A stretch of 64,000 bases of DNA from Saccharum officinarum (GCA_020631735.1 CM036221.1:16163381-16227380); one strand, 5' to 3'; shown: positions 10,871-22,227, counted from the stretch's first letter. Notes: generated by a model from the sequence alone, not told the origin. Program-made: numbers and translations.

Positions 10871-11845
10871 TCTATTATTCTTTCCGTACATCGAGGATTG
10901 TCAAAACGTACAAAATTCAATGGTTCAGTCATGTATTGTACTTTATCGTGTGATGGAGTGAACAAGTGAAAATGTACTATAAACCAAGGCTAAAGCATGC
11001 ATCATGTGAAGTACATAAGCCCAACCGAATGCAAGCTGACTAGTTGAAATGAACTAAACTGGTATACCTCCTACATGACTTAGTGCAACTGGAAGCCTAA
11101 TATTTAATTAATTAGCACACACGGTAAGTAAAAGGGACGATAAGTAATTTTGTAACCTTACCAATTTCAGTGACTAGTCAAAAATTAATTAAGAAATATA
11201 ACTAATTAAGAGGAGTTTTTATACTTCTTTATGTGTCAAGAAAGAAGCAAAAGGATTGAAACAACATTGTACCACATTCTGGAGTGACCGTGGCTTTTTG
11301 CCGTCCGGAGGCTCCTTCTTCCTCGTCTTGCTCATCTCACCTAAGCTCCAGCTATAAGGGTTGATGAGTGCTAGCACCTTAAAACCAGTATATATCGGGC
11401 ATGTATACACTCTGAATCTCCTGCAAGTAAGGCAAGCTCAGGCTACAGCAGAGAAAAAAAAAAGAAAAGAATGAATGTGAGTGTGTGCACACCTCCGCTC
11501 GCCGGCTGGGTAGCCAAAGAGGACGAGAAGGCAGAAACAAATGCAGATGCCAGTAGCCAACTTCGAGCTAGAATAGAGAGGAGTGATAGGCCTCACCCTC
11601 ACCGGCGGCCACCGGCCAGCAGGTAAGCACCGCTAGCGCTAGTAGTGGAACCAGAGGCAGCGTCTCTGATTTTGGTCTATGGGACGTGGCTTGTGTGAAG
11701 AGCGAGCACACACAAATGACACGATGAGGTTTTTAATCGCGCCAAGACTACTCCATATAGTCCATACCGACTGGTCGGCCTGCGTACCTACATGCATCAT
11801 GCATGGAGGCTCTCCGGTGCATGCTCCGACAAGTGCCTATGATTT

Positions 11846-12109
11846 GGCCCAGGTTTAGTTTCCCCAATTCTCCCAAATTTTACTATGTAAAAAGAAGATT
11901 TCTTGTCACATCAAAATGTCGGCAAATGCATAGAGTACTAAATGTTGATGAAATCAAAAACTAATTGCACAGTTTTGTTGTACTTTACGAGATGAACATT
12001 TTAAGCCTAGTTAGTCAAAATTTGAATAATTTTTACTAAATACAAATGAAATGATATAGGAATTCTGATACAGTGTTTTTCTCCCCAATTCACCGAACTA
12101 AACGAGGCC
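11846..12109. mobile_element. GTTTAGTTC-type MITE in copy B
   Basis: The ends are GGCCCAGGTTTAGTTTCCCC and GAACTAAACGAGGCC. The interior matches 10356-10617. Copy A has no counterpart between GCTCCGACGAGTGC and GCGTTCCCTCAACGCC. Confidence 0.75.
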
Positions 12110-12262
12110 GTGGGTTCCCTCCACGCCACTAGGCACCATCCAAGATTCCAATCCAAAGGGGAAAGGGCCTGCATTCGGCTGCTGACACATGTGAAACTGC
12201 TGCATCGGTTCAGACTGCTTCAGCCTTCGGGGACATGGCTTTTCTTTTTTCCTAAAAAGAAA

Positions 12263-12450
12263 CACTTGGAGGTCCGATCCCATCAATCCATGGCGTTGGC
12301 GTGTGGTGTGTCCGTCCGGCGTCCGACGCATGCAGCGGCCTCGTCACCACGGGACGCTGCACAGAGTGAAACACTTGGAGGTCCGATCCCATCAATCCAT
12401 GGCGTTGGCGTGCAGGGTGTCTGTCCGCGGTCCGGCGTCCGACGCATCCA
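12263..12450 (+). repeat. Tandem duplication inside copy B
   Basis: ACTTGGAGGTCCGATCCCAT..GGCGTTGGCGTG occurs at about 12265 and again at about 12372, followed both times by GTCCGGCGTCCGACGCAT. The period is about 107 bases. Copy C shows a single unit (53400-53470, inverted). Confidence 0.8.
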
Positions 12451-12475
12451 GTGGTCAGCTCAGCGTTCATTTCAA

Positions 12476-12724
12476 GGCCGTGCAGCTTTCATTCAAAGGG
12501 AAGATTCCTGTTACATCAAAAATGTCAACACATATATGAAGTAATAAAGGTAGATAAAATCAAAAACTAATTACACAGTTTTGTTGTACTTTACGAGACG
12601 AATATTTTAAGCATAATTAATCAATGTTTGAACAATTATTACCAAATAAAAACAAAATTACTACAGTGTGACGGGATACTTACTATGCAAACTTTGCCTC
12701 CAAAGTTTGAAATCTAAACAAGGC
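12476..12724. mobile_element. GTTTAGTTC-type MITE in copy B
   Basis: The left end GGCCGTGCAGC is degraded; the right end is CTAAACAAGGC. The interior GGAAGATTCCTGTTACATCA..TTTTGTTGTACTTTACGAGA belongs to the same family as 10356 and 11846. Confidence 0.65.
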
Positions 12725-12804
12725 AAAAAAAAAAACAAAAAAAAAACAAAACACGATGGCGTGCATGCATGGCAGCATCTGCGTTTAAAGAAAACATGCA
12801 GGGG

Positions 12805-13240
12805 CTGCATAAGACTACCCACACTACATTTATATTCATCCTCTATACGTCCTAGTCAGCAAGATTCTCTCCTCTATACTCAATTCTCCTGCACCCATCC
12901 ATCCTCTATATCATCCTCTATCCACTCTATCCACTATGGGACCCACTTGTCACTTTATCTAAATATATCCATGTGTGATCTAGTTTTGAAGGATTTATTG
13001 AGACGAATTTAATGGTGCAATCGAAATTTAATTTGGATTTTTGGTTTGTGAGTTATAGCATTTTTTCCTTTGTTTAGCTAGTGGGGCCGTCACTATAGAG
13101 TATAGAGTAAGCACAGTACTACTCTAAATATAGAGTGAGAGAAAGAATAGAGTATCGTTTTAGAGTACCAAGTGCAGCGATTTTTACTCTATATTCATAC
13201 TCTAAAGCTTTAGAGTATCGTTTTAGAGTCCACTGCGGGG
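12805..13240. mobile_element. MITE-like sequence rich in TATAGAG/CTCTATA
   Basis: The left part has repeated CTCTATA on one strand and the right part repeated TAGAGTA (TAGAGTATCGTTTTAGAGT twice, at about 13149 and 13211). This suggests a long imperfect inverted repeat or two nested elements. Similar CTCTATATC strings occur at 38195-38290 and 42860-42950. Boundaries are approximate. Confidence 0.45.
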
Positions 13241-13322
13241 TAGACGAGCCATGCCCCGCCTGGCCTCGCTGCGTCAGGCGCGTGCGAAGACGAGCCCGTT
13301 CACGTGGGCGAGCCAAACTGGG

Positions 13323-13571
13323 GGCCTCGTTTAGATGCCGAAAAAATTTCAAATCGATAAATAATATAACTTTCGTCTTATTTGACAAATATTATCCGAT
13401 CGTGGACCAACTAGACTCAAAAGATTTATCTCGTGATTTCCAACTAAACTGTGTAATTAGTTATTTTTTTTTACCTATATTTAATACTCCATGCAAGCGG
13501 CTAAAAATTGATGTGATGGAGATAGAGTGAAAAAACTTGGAATTTTGATGTCATCTAAACAAAACAAGGCC
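13323..13571. mobile_element. Tourist-like MITE
   Basis: The ends are GGCCTCGTTTAGATGCC and CATCTAAACAAAACAAGGCC. The core matches the 10618 family in a diverged form (CTTATTTGACAAATATTATC). Confidence 0.7.
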
Positions 13572-13810
13572 TGGCTCTCTTGCACGAGCGAGCAGAATCT
13601 CGCCGTCACTGTTCCCGAGATTCTCTAGCCAAAACAAAAAAAACCAGTAACCAGGCACTCAACTATTTTTTGTACTCTTTAAAACGTAGAAAAATCCCGT
13701 GCCGGCCGTTTCCGTGTATAGTGTAATACCGTTTCTGTCTATTTTCTATATGTGTAACCACAGCTGCAGTATTGGATACTACAAGAGTACTACTGTTGGT
13801 TTAGCAATTA

Positions 13811-14052
13811 GAGGCTGTTTAGTTGGCAAAATTTTTGGCGAAACGCTACTGTAGCAGTTTCGTTGTTATTTGACAAATATTGTTCAATCATAGTCTAATT
13901 AGGCTTAAAAGATTTGTCTCGTCCATTTCGTCTAAACTGTGTAATTAGTTTTATTTTTTATCTATATTTAATGCTTCATACATATGTTCAAAGATTCGAT
14001 AGGACGAAGAATCTGAAAATTTTGGCAAAATTTTTGGCATCTAAACGGTGCC
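13811..14052. mobile_element. Tourist-like MITE
   Basis: The ends are GAGGCTGTTTAGTTGGCAAA and GGCATCTAAACGGTGCC. TTA flanks it on both sides (13808-13810 and 14053-14055). Copy A has the undisturbed GGTTTAGCAAAGGCTTG at about 4340. Confidence 0.8.
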
Positions 14053-14055
14053 TTA

Positions 14056-14189
14056 GCAAAGGCTGGCACTCGTACATGATAGGGTGAAGGCAGTGGTCAC
14101 GTCAGGCCTTCCCAACGCTGTTTTTTTTTCCTAGTAGTTCTAAGTGGCAAGTAGGTTTAGATAAAAAAAAGTGCTCTGCACTCATCGTG

Positions 14190-14220
<31 letters not shown>

Positions 14221-14358
14221 AGAGTAAATAAATGTGAGGTATAATGAAAGAAAAAAGTTTTTGTGCAAACCAAAAGTAGTGCTAATGTGTATTATGTGAG
14301 TAGTAGACTCAATATTTCCTATTCTATTTTGATTACCTTATTTGCAATAAAACAACTA
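14056..14358. other. Non-coding stretch with (TA)n microsatellite
   Basis: End of copy B followed by AT-rich sequence and a (TA) microsatellite at 14189-14214. No gene seen. Confidence 0.6.
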
Positions 14359-15042
14359 GGGCCTGTTTGAAATACAGGATTGAGAAACATAGGAAAGGAA
14401 GAAAACACAGGAATAGAAAGGTATGGTAGGAGTAAAACAGAGGATTGGAAAAATGAACTTCATAAGAGAGGTGTTTGGAACGCAGAAATAGAAAAGTAAA
14501 TATTAAATTGGAAATGAATATCAAAGTATCTTCTGACCTTGAAATGACACAGACTAAACACTACTAATCATATGGTCCATGAATTTATTGAAAAAAAAAT
14601 GAAGCGGCCTAGAAGAATCTCACGGCTCATAGACCAAATGCATTACGTGGGGGCCACTGAAAAGGCAGGTGTTCATCTCTGTCACACGCGCTTGCCTCGG
14701 GCTTCTGCGAATAACTTGGGCCAGAGTGGATGTTCTAGCTCCGTGTTCTGTGAAGGCCACCTAGGGCCGGTTTAGTTCCGAAAAATTTGGCAAAATGGCA
14801 CTGTAGCGTGTTTCGTTATTATTTGGCAAATATTGTCTAATCATGGTCTAATTAGGCTTAAAAGATTCGTCTCGTCCATTTCGTCTAAACTGTGTAATTA
14901 GTTTTATTTTTTATCTATATTTAATGCTTCATGCATGTGTCCAAAGATTCGATATGACGGGGAATCTGAAAAATTTTGCAAAATTTTTTAGGAACTAAAC
15001 TGGGCCCTAGCCTTTCCTCCGGAACAGTAGGATTTATTCCTT
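14359..15042. mobile_element. Left portion of a TIR element that hosts the MULE
   Basis: It starts GGGCCTGTTTGAAATACAGG, a typical grass MITE terminus. It is interrupted by another MITE at 14764 and then by the MULE, whose 9-bp target duplication TTATTCCTT is at 15034-15042. The missing right end appears inverted at 56815-56896: read there, TTTAGAATACAGG closely matches the left terminus TTTGAAATACAGG. This is one of several signs that the right part of the window is inverted. Confidence 0.6.
14764..15006. mobile_element. Tourist-like MITE
   Basis: The ends are GGGCCGGTTTAGTTCC and GGAACTAAACTGGGCC, with CTA on both sides (14761-14763 and 15007-15009). The core is shared with the MITEs at 10618 and 13811. 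Confidence 0.8.
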
Positions 15043-15255
15043 AGGAGAATTGGCCGTGGGACACTGCCAAAACCGAAAATTGGGTGCCACACACCTCCAT
15101 TCTCGTTATTTGCTGAGAGACACCGTTTTTTCGTTCACTTTGGCCAGTGGACACCGCCGACCGATTCCACCCAGTACCGGAGAGAGAAACTTTGCGAAAT
15201 GACGACCGGTGCCCCTAACCCATGTCTGGTTGGACCACCTTAAGTCCCAGCCTCT
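15043..15255 (+). repeat. MULE terminal inverted repeat (left)
   Basis: About 210 bases nearly identical to 56906-57150, apart from a 30-odd-base insertion in the latter near 57102. It includes GGTGCCACACACCTCCATTC and CCCAGTACCGGAGAGAGAAA. Long TIRs of this size are typical of MULEs. Confidence 0.9.
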
Positions 15256-15414
15256 GGTTCCCCCTGCCTTTGTTCATTTCATTCCCCTTCCCTGCCTCCG
15301 TTCACAACGAAAGCGCGGCGGCGGCGGCGGTGATTTGGCAGGCGGCGGGCGGTCGGGCTAGGGTTCCGGCGCTTTCTCTTCGACTGGCGTGGTGGGCAAA
15401 AAGGAGGCCTGAAG

Positions 15415-15929
15415 ATGGCGACCGGTTCTAGCGCTTCCTGCTCGATCGGTTCGCGTGGGCAGGGGCAGCCGCCGGAGGGTGGCCAGCCGCTATGCCCGTT
15501 CTGCAAGACGCCCACCGTCGTGGAGCGTGTCTCGAGGACTTTGAAGCACCCCGACAAGCCGTTCTACACTTGCAAGAGACGGGACTGGGTGAGTAGTTCG
15601 TGTTTTTCAATTTCGTTTGGGTGTCAACGTCCAGATCTTGGGTTCATGTGTTCATATGCTTGTCACAGGGCAACAGCAGGTGCAACTTCTTCATGTGGAA
15701 GCCTGAAAGCTCTGTCGTTGACATTGGTGCCCAGATTGCAACAATGGTGGCCCAATTGCATGCTTTGGAGAACTCTATCTCGGTGATGAACACTAGTGTT
15801 CAAGCTTTGGGCGTAGTTGTTAGAAGCATGGATATGCAGCATAGTGTGGAAAAGTGGATGAAAGTTGCTAGTGTGTGTGGAGTTGTGTGCTTTGTCATGC
15901 TGTGCATGTTAATGTACAAACTAGCATGA
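15415..15929 (+). CDS. GRF-type zinc finger protein with C-terminal membrane segment (MULE companion gene)
   Basis: Predicted as two exons, 15415-15588 and 15669-15929, giving 144 residues. The intron begins GTGAGTAG and ends TTGTCACAG, and the frame is kept. Residues 27-70 form a GRF-like finger: CPFC, then FYTCKRRDW, then CNFFMW after the splice. GRF fingers bind nucleic acids in proteins such as topoisomerase III and NEIL3. Residues about 85-120 are amphipathic and may form a coiled coil (MVAQLHALENSISVMNTSVQ). Residues about 126-141 are hydrophobic (VCGVVCFVMLCMLMY), a likely tail anchor. It lies just inside the MULE TIR and points toward the transposase. No stop or frameshift is seen. 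Role in transposition is unknown; position parallels mudrB of MuDR without sequence resemblance that I can see. Confidence 0.72.
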
Positions 15930-16410
15930 ACTATGCTTTGTAATGCCATTGTAAAATGAATGAAAGGCATTTATGCCAACTTTTAGTACCAAGAGACAAG
16001 AAGTTACATGCATTAGCCTTCTAATTTTAGTACCAGTTCATTACATTACAATACCAAGAGCTACAAGTTTCACCAAATACCCAGAATACATTAGCAGTGC
16101 AGAACATTTCAGTATCAGTACCAGTGCATGACATTACATAACCAGGTTCACTACATTACATAACCAGGCTCAGCAGGCCCAAAAGTACACAAAAGTTAAC
16201 CAAATGGCAAGGAGCCTCAAAATGCCTTCCTTGCAGCGCACTTATGCATCAAGCAGCTTCCTCTTGCTCCTGGTGCCAGCGCTCGGACTAGTTGTGGAGG
16301 TAGCCAGGCTCCTAGTCATAGGCCGTGGGCTAACCCTGCATAAATGGTGACACATGTTAACATGTTCCTAAACTAACAGTGACAAAATGAAGGGCTAACT
16401 GTTGGTGGAC
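15930..16410. other. Convergent intergenic region of the MULE
   Basis: Sequence between the two stop codons. It holds the likely 3' UTR of the GRF gene (TGTAAAATGAATGAAAGG) and repeated AGTACCAG/ACATTACA words. No open frame is conserved. Confidence 0.5.
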
Positions 16411-18218
16411 TTACTGCATTGGTGGGCTAACAGTAGTTCCCTTCTTCTTGTTTGTTTGGTTCTCATTGGTGGATGCCTTCCTTTTCTTGGATGGAGGTTC
16501 CTTTTTCTTCTTGGGTGCATCTTCTTCTAGGATTTCTGCCACTACTTTTGGCTTGGAAGTCCTTCTCTTCTTTTTGGGAGCATCTTCTGTGGTTTCTATA
16601 ATCTCCACTACTTTTAGCTTGTAAGTCCTCTTCTTCTTTGGTGGAGCAGGTGGTGGTGCATCTGGGTCATCCACAGTTTCATTGCATGTTTTCTGTAGGT
16701 GACCATATCCACCACACCTTTTACACCTTCTCTTCCCTCTGATGACAGATCCACCTTCTTCAACTCCAACCAACCTTCTGTTCCTTGGCCTTCCTGCTGC
16801 TCTTTTGCACAGAGGAGGAAGAAGTTTGAAGTCAAGGTCCACCTTTTCCCATTCCTCCTTGCTTGGCATTGGAGGCACAGGAGATGCATAAGCTGCTTTG
16901 AACTTCTGGACAGAGTAGTAAGGATCCACATAATCCTCCAATTCCATCCTCCAACCATTTTGTGGCCTTTGGGCATGCCTTGTGCATCTCATCCCAATGT
17001 CTAGCATGTGTTGTCATCTGGTAGCATCTTGAAGCAGGCCACAAGTTCCTTTCAAACACTTCTCACCTAAACCTCTTCTGAAAGTTCTTGACAAGGTGCC
17101 TCATGCATTCTCTATGTTCTACACCATTTGTGAAGACTTTGGTCACTACCTGATCAATTCCTTTGCCTGCAAACCAGTTGAAAGCACTCAAGGTCAGCAT
17201 GTTGTAAACAAGGTCAGCATGTTCTAAACAGCAAGAGAAAAAAGGTCAGACTGAAATGCATGAATAAATACCTGCATCTATTGACAGAACAAATCCAGGT
17301 GGAGAACCAATAGCCTTGTGAAGCATCTTCATGTACCATTCCCAGTTTTCCTTGGTCTCACTGCCAAAAACTCCATAGGAAACTGGGAACATCCAATTGT
17401 TGCCATCTATGCCTACTGCAGCAGCTAACTGCCCCTTCCACCTTCCTGTCAAAACAGTGGAATCTATGCCTAGATAAGGCTTGCAACCTTCAAGGAAGCC
17501 ATCTATACAAGGCTTCAGTGCTACAAACATCCTACTAAAATCTTCTGTTATTATTCATAACATCCCACTCAAGCTCTACAACACTACCAGGACACTTCTT
17601 CTCAATCTCTCTCTTCCAAGAAAACACATGTACAAAGCTGTCCTCCCATACACCCTAAAGCACATCTAGTGCCATTTGCCGGCCGTCCCAAACTTTCCAG
17701 TAACTCAACTTGACTGGGTAATGGTCCTCCAACTTCTTCTTCAAAGCCTTGGCCTGTATAGTTGGGTCTTCCCTCAGCCACTTGAGAGCTCTATCCTTCA
17801 CCCAATGATTGTTTGCCATACAATTCTTTTCCTCCAAATTCCTTGTGCCAGCACAATTATGCTTGAAAGGTATCTTCCTAATCTGCAACCATCAATGAAA
17901 ACAAATCAATGAAGCAATATAGAGTAAATGAAGCAATATAGAGTAAATGAAACAATTGACTCAAGTACCTTCCATGTCTTGCCATCTGCACACTGAGATG
18001 CATGAATCCTCCACTTACACCTCTTGGCCTTACAATATGCTTTGTACCGCCGTGACTCACTATAAGGAACTGCAAGTTCAACTTCTTTTAGAACAGCATA
18101 TTGCCTAATACACCTCTTAAAAAGGAAACCATCCTCAAAAGTAACACCAACAGCAATTTTAGGATTTTCTAAGTCAGTCACATGCACCACACCATCACAC
18201 TCCTCTGCATCATTGACA
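16411..18218 (-). pseudogene. MULE transposase (MURA-like), middle and C-terminal part
   Basis: Mutator transposases cut and join element ends with a DDE RNase H-like domain. Read on the minus strand: a DNA-binding N-domain (FKRCIRQYAVLKEVELAVPY, CKAKRCKWRIHAS; 18190-17976), an intron (about 17882-17975, GTACTT..TTGCAG), a second half (HNCAGTRNLEEKNCMANNHW; 17888-17655), then after a frameshift the catalytic region (PYLGIDSTVLTGRWKGQLAA, SIDAG; 17530-17272). A second intron starts GTATTT, and later KGID and EHRECMRHL follow. The usual SWIM finger is missing: near 16945 the frame jumps from CPKATKWL to LEDYVDPYYSVQKF, an internal deletion. The tail has a CCHC knuckle (CKRCGGYGHLQKTC) and Lys-rich repeats. 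Stops and the deletion make it inactive. Confidence 0.88.
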
Positions 18219-18223
18219 GTTAG

Positions 18224-21200
18224 TGTAACGGATCAACGTAATTATACGAGATTAAGTAAGAAAATCTTCCACCGAGGCGGTTAATTTATCAAACTTAAAC
18301 CCGTATAACTCGAGATTCCGTAAAATCACGAGGGATTTCAAACCAACCAACATACAACCAAGATCGTACTGATTTAGCAGCCACAGTTCACATGATACGT
18401 AGAGTTCACAATAAAGGTGGAGTACATCGGAGTTCGGAATAAAAGTTATTACAACACAGTTCAAAATAACATAGTGGAAGCAAGTAGTTTTACACCCACA
18501 CTTAGTTCAAATACAGTGCTAGTAGATAGTCATGGTCCACAAAAGTAGTAGATAAGACGAACAGAGTGACCCTTGCCCAAGGTCCTAGTTGTCGCCCATC
18601 GCCGGATATAGACAGTTGGAGCAGTACCCATAGTACATCTGACCATCTGCAACAACGATGGGAACAACGCCCTGAGTACGAGAATGTACTCAGCTAGACT
18701 TACCCGTCATAAACCAGAAATAAAGGACACCAAGGATCATGCAAGGCTTTATAGATTAGACTGGCTTGACTCATTTGTGAAAAGCATAAGTTGTTACGAA
18801 AAACTATATCAGTACTTTTTGCATCACTTTTAGTATAACCTATTCAAGCTAGGTAAACAGCTATTGCTAGAACAATCACTTGATTCATCATTAGCAATCT
18901 AGATTACCATATCAGGTTTAGCATTTCCAACATCATTCACTTAACCATCAGTGTTCCATTAATGTTACTACGATGCCATAGCTCGAGTCAAGTGCTCACT
19001 AACCGGGAGCGACGGCGATTTGAATCGAATTCCTATCCAGCTGGAGATTTATTCCTCACACAAACTCTGCTTCCCCCGTCAGGGTCGCGTAGATCACCAA
19101 TGACACTTTCCAAGAAGCCGCGGGATAACAATCATGGATCGCACTACCCAGGGACCGCCCGACTGCCAGGACGCACCTTGGGCTCACTCTTCGCGTCCCC
19201 GTTACACCCACTTCAACACCAGTCTGCCAACCCGAGTTTATCCCGGCTCGAAAAGTGTCACTAGCTTCGCGGTCGAAAGGTACTTTATTCGGCCAGCTAA
19301 ATGTGAGGCATGCGTTCAACATGACAAGAGGGACGAGCAACGATCGGTCCTTAATCGACACAGACGGAATCACTATAGTCCAAAACCCTATAAGACTCTG
19401 CCCGGTCTTCATTTATCCATCAACACTTGGTTACTTTTATGATCACAATTACAGCTAACCATAACCCGGTATCCACCTATAACTCGCAGGTGACAGGAAA
19501 TCACCCGACTTCTACCGGTCTAAGCATGGCTAAGCAATTCACTCGATCCTGACCTAACAGGGTGAAAGATAATCCGGTGGCCAAGGTAATAATGCAACAA
19601 CGGTTTCACTCAATTCCTATAACTTAATGCAACTATATATATAACTATAGTTCATGTAGTAAGGAACAACTTTTATAAAATAGGAGACTTAAAATGCTCC
19701 GGGGCTTGCCTTTTTCGAACGAGCTAGGATGGTGGTTGACGCACTCTGGCAGCTCCTCGCCTGACTCTTCCTCCTCGGGCACCTCCTGTGCCTGGGGCTC
19801 CTGCTGATCCGTCCAAACTTGCTCCTCCTGTACTGCTACCTGCGACTCTTCCTGCGATCCTATATGATGCAAGTGCATAAGTAATCATGCGAGTGATGCA
19901 TCGGATTATGGTGGAGTGCTTTGATGACATGAGATGCAGATGAGCACATGGAATGAGCAGTTTGAATATAACTATTTTTTCTACAAGGTAGTCAACGTCA
20001 TCCAAGAACATATACCCTAAAACATGCACCTTATTCTTCTATTAGCTAGCCTATTATTTACACATACAAGTGAACCTAAGCTACCAAAGCTTACCAACCT
20101 AACTCATCCATAACATCAGCAAGGCATAATGATGCTTCAAAGATACACCAAACATATTTTATTTCTCTTAATTTCTCATAAAGAATAATCTTTTATTCCC
20201 TATTTAACTAGGGTTACACAGCAACACCTATTTCTGGTGTAGATAAAAATCTACAAAAATTACAGTAGATTACTCTTACACTAACTAACCTATTACTAAA
20301 TTTTCATGAGAATTGCATATGTAAAACTGCCTGTACAAAATAAACAAGTTATAGCCTAAATATGAGCATAAAATTATTTTGTACTAGAAAAAGTATCAAA
20401 CAACAGATTTCACATTTTTCCTATGTTACTAACAGTAAACTAACATACTATAAAAATTATCACATGTATGTTCTATACAAATTTAGCTCTCTACTAAAAA
20501 TAACAAAGATTATCAATTAAAAGCATTTGAACTACACTTCAAAACTTTCTCACAGAACATGCTTCACTAATATTTTTCCTAGAAAGTACATCACTAATAA
20601 AGATTAAAGCAACAAGAATCACATTTTTCCCTTCATTATTTTATTTACTACATATTTTCTAAGATATCAGCATTTATAGCAATTAAATAAATTTGCACAG
20701 CAAAGTGTCACAAAATTAACATGAGCTATTTTTAAACTGTAGATCTATTCAAGAGGAACATTTCAAAATTTGTTTCATCATTTTTGGAGCTATAAATCTT
20801 GAGATATGATTTTTCAAAGCTTTTTTATAATTCTGAGAAATTATTTTCCTTAATTCTTTTGAAAATTCGCCGGTGAAAACGCTGAATACACCCGGTGCAG
20901 TGCACCCACACGCGCTGACACGCGGGACCCATAGGTCAACGGACCCACCGGCCAGCCAGAGCAGCGCGGGGGAGGCACTGACCGGTGGCGAACTCGCCGC
21001 CGGTGAGGTCTCTGGCGACGGGGAGGGCACCAACGTGCTCCCCGCACCGAGACGCACCCAGCGCACCAACTCCGAGCGGCGCGGGAGCTCCGGAGGAGGC
21101 TCGCCGGCGGAGATGGCGGCACGGCGGCGCTGGAGCTCGTCGGCCGGCCAATGCAGGCCACGGGGCGGCCGAGAAGGCGATCGCGAGCAACGCTAGACGA

Positions 21201-22227
21201 AGGGGAAGCGGATGCTCGAGACCGGAGGAGGCATGAAGGGCCAGGGAGCTCCGGCCATGCGCGCCGGCCAACGGCGGCCATGGCGGCAGTGAAGGAGGGG
21301 GGCGGCCAATTGGCCCTCACCTGAGCTCGAGCGGCGGAGTGGAGGCGCGCACGCGGTGGAGGGAAGCGGGGCGGAGCTGAGGCCGGGAGGAATCGGCCGG
21401 AGAAGCAGCCACGAGCGCGGACGGCGGTGGCAGAGCTCCGAGAGCCGGTGATGGCGCGGCGGTGCGCTGCTGCTGCTGCTGGCAGGGTGAGAGGAGGGAA
21501 TGGAGGGAGCAGCCGAGGCGGACGAGCGCGCGGAGGGGGGTAAGCGAGCGCGGTGCTGCGGGGGCCACAGGGGCGCGTGTCGCGCGGCGTCGTCGGCGTC
21601 CGGCCACACGGCGGCCGAGCTCTGCCGTGGCGCCACGGCGTCGCGCGCGAGCGCGCGCGCGGGAGGAAGCCGGCGCGGGGCGCGGGCCGGGCTGTCAGCG
21701 CTACTGGGCCGAAAGGGAGGCCGCGGCCCACTAAAGTGAAAAACCGATTTTTCTTTTATAAATAAAATTTTCAGATTTCTATATTTGTTTCAAATTTGAA
21801 TTTGACGATGAAAAAGAGGTTTTCAGAATTCTAGCCCAAAATAAAAGTTGTTCAAAATTTTATTCTCTACAACTTTCATGTAGGGCATTTTTCAAAATTC
21901 TTAATATATTTTGAATTTAGGATTTAAAGCTAAATTGTTAATAAAAAATTTATTTGTTTAGAATATTTTTAAAACAAAATTTGAGAAAAACTTGAATTCA
22001 AGAATTGCTCCAAAAATCATGTTAATTTATTCTAGATTATTTAAAATTGCTAATACCCAAAAGTATACTACCTTTTTGGCACTTACATCAAAGTTAGGGT
22101 TCTAATTATTTGCTTTTCAAGTTTAAATTTAAAAGAGCTATATTTCATGCAATGCTAGTCATGAAATGATGCTGAATGCTTTATGCTTTGAAATGCTAAT
22201 GCATGCTTAACACCCAGGGGTGTTACA
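18224..22227 (-). repeat. 3' LTR of the 4-kb-LTR chromovirus
   Basis: On the element strand it begins TGTAACACCCCTGGGTGTTA and ends GATCCGTTACA. It has 4004 bases and matches 58215-62185 in the opposite orientation throughout. Both copies contain a GC-rich island (here about 20870-21740), an AT-rich zone, and a short Glu-rich frame (19645-19878; EESQVAVQEEQVWTDQQEPQ) that is broken by a stop in the other LTR. No host gene lies in these 4 kb; the 293-residue frame at 20850-21731 is a GC-rich shadow. Confidence 0.93.

Larger units (their letters stand above)
9506..14085 (+). repeat. Host repeat segment, copy B (of three)
   Basis: Direct repeat of copy A (177-4375) beginning with ATGGATAAAGACACATGCAT. 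It lacks the TIR element at 2892-4077 but carries at least six MITEs of its own. It continues through GCAAGCTCAGGCT, GGCAGAAACAAAT and CTACTGTTGGTTTAGCAA blocks shared with A. No conserved open reading frame. Confidence 0.7.
15043..18218 (-). mobile_element. Mutator-like element (MULE), one end
   Basis: This piece comprises a terminal inverted repeat (15043-about 15255, beginning AGGAGAATTGGCCGTGGGAC), a plus-strand GRF/TM gene, and the convergent minus-strand transposase C-terminal part. At 18219 it is cut by the chromovirus LTR. The other terminus, with the same TIR and the transposase N-terminus, is at 56906-58214. The TSD is TTATTCCTT (15034-15042), with the complement at 56897-56905. The two pieces add to about 4.5 kb. 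The convergent two-gene layout recalls maize MuDR. Confidence 0.88.

Noticed and set aside
20850..21731. 293-residue minus-strand frame (and its relatives at 58712-59576)
   Set aside because: It lies in the GC-rich island of the 4-kb LTR. Frames are open in several phases because of base composition, are Arg/Pro/Ala-rich and differ by frameshift between the two LTRs.
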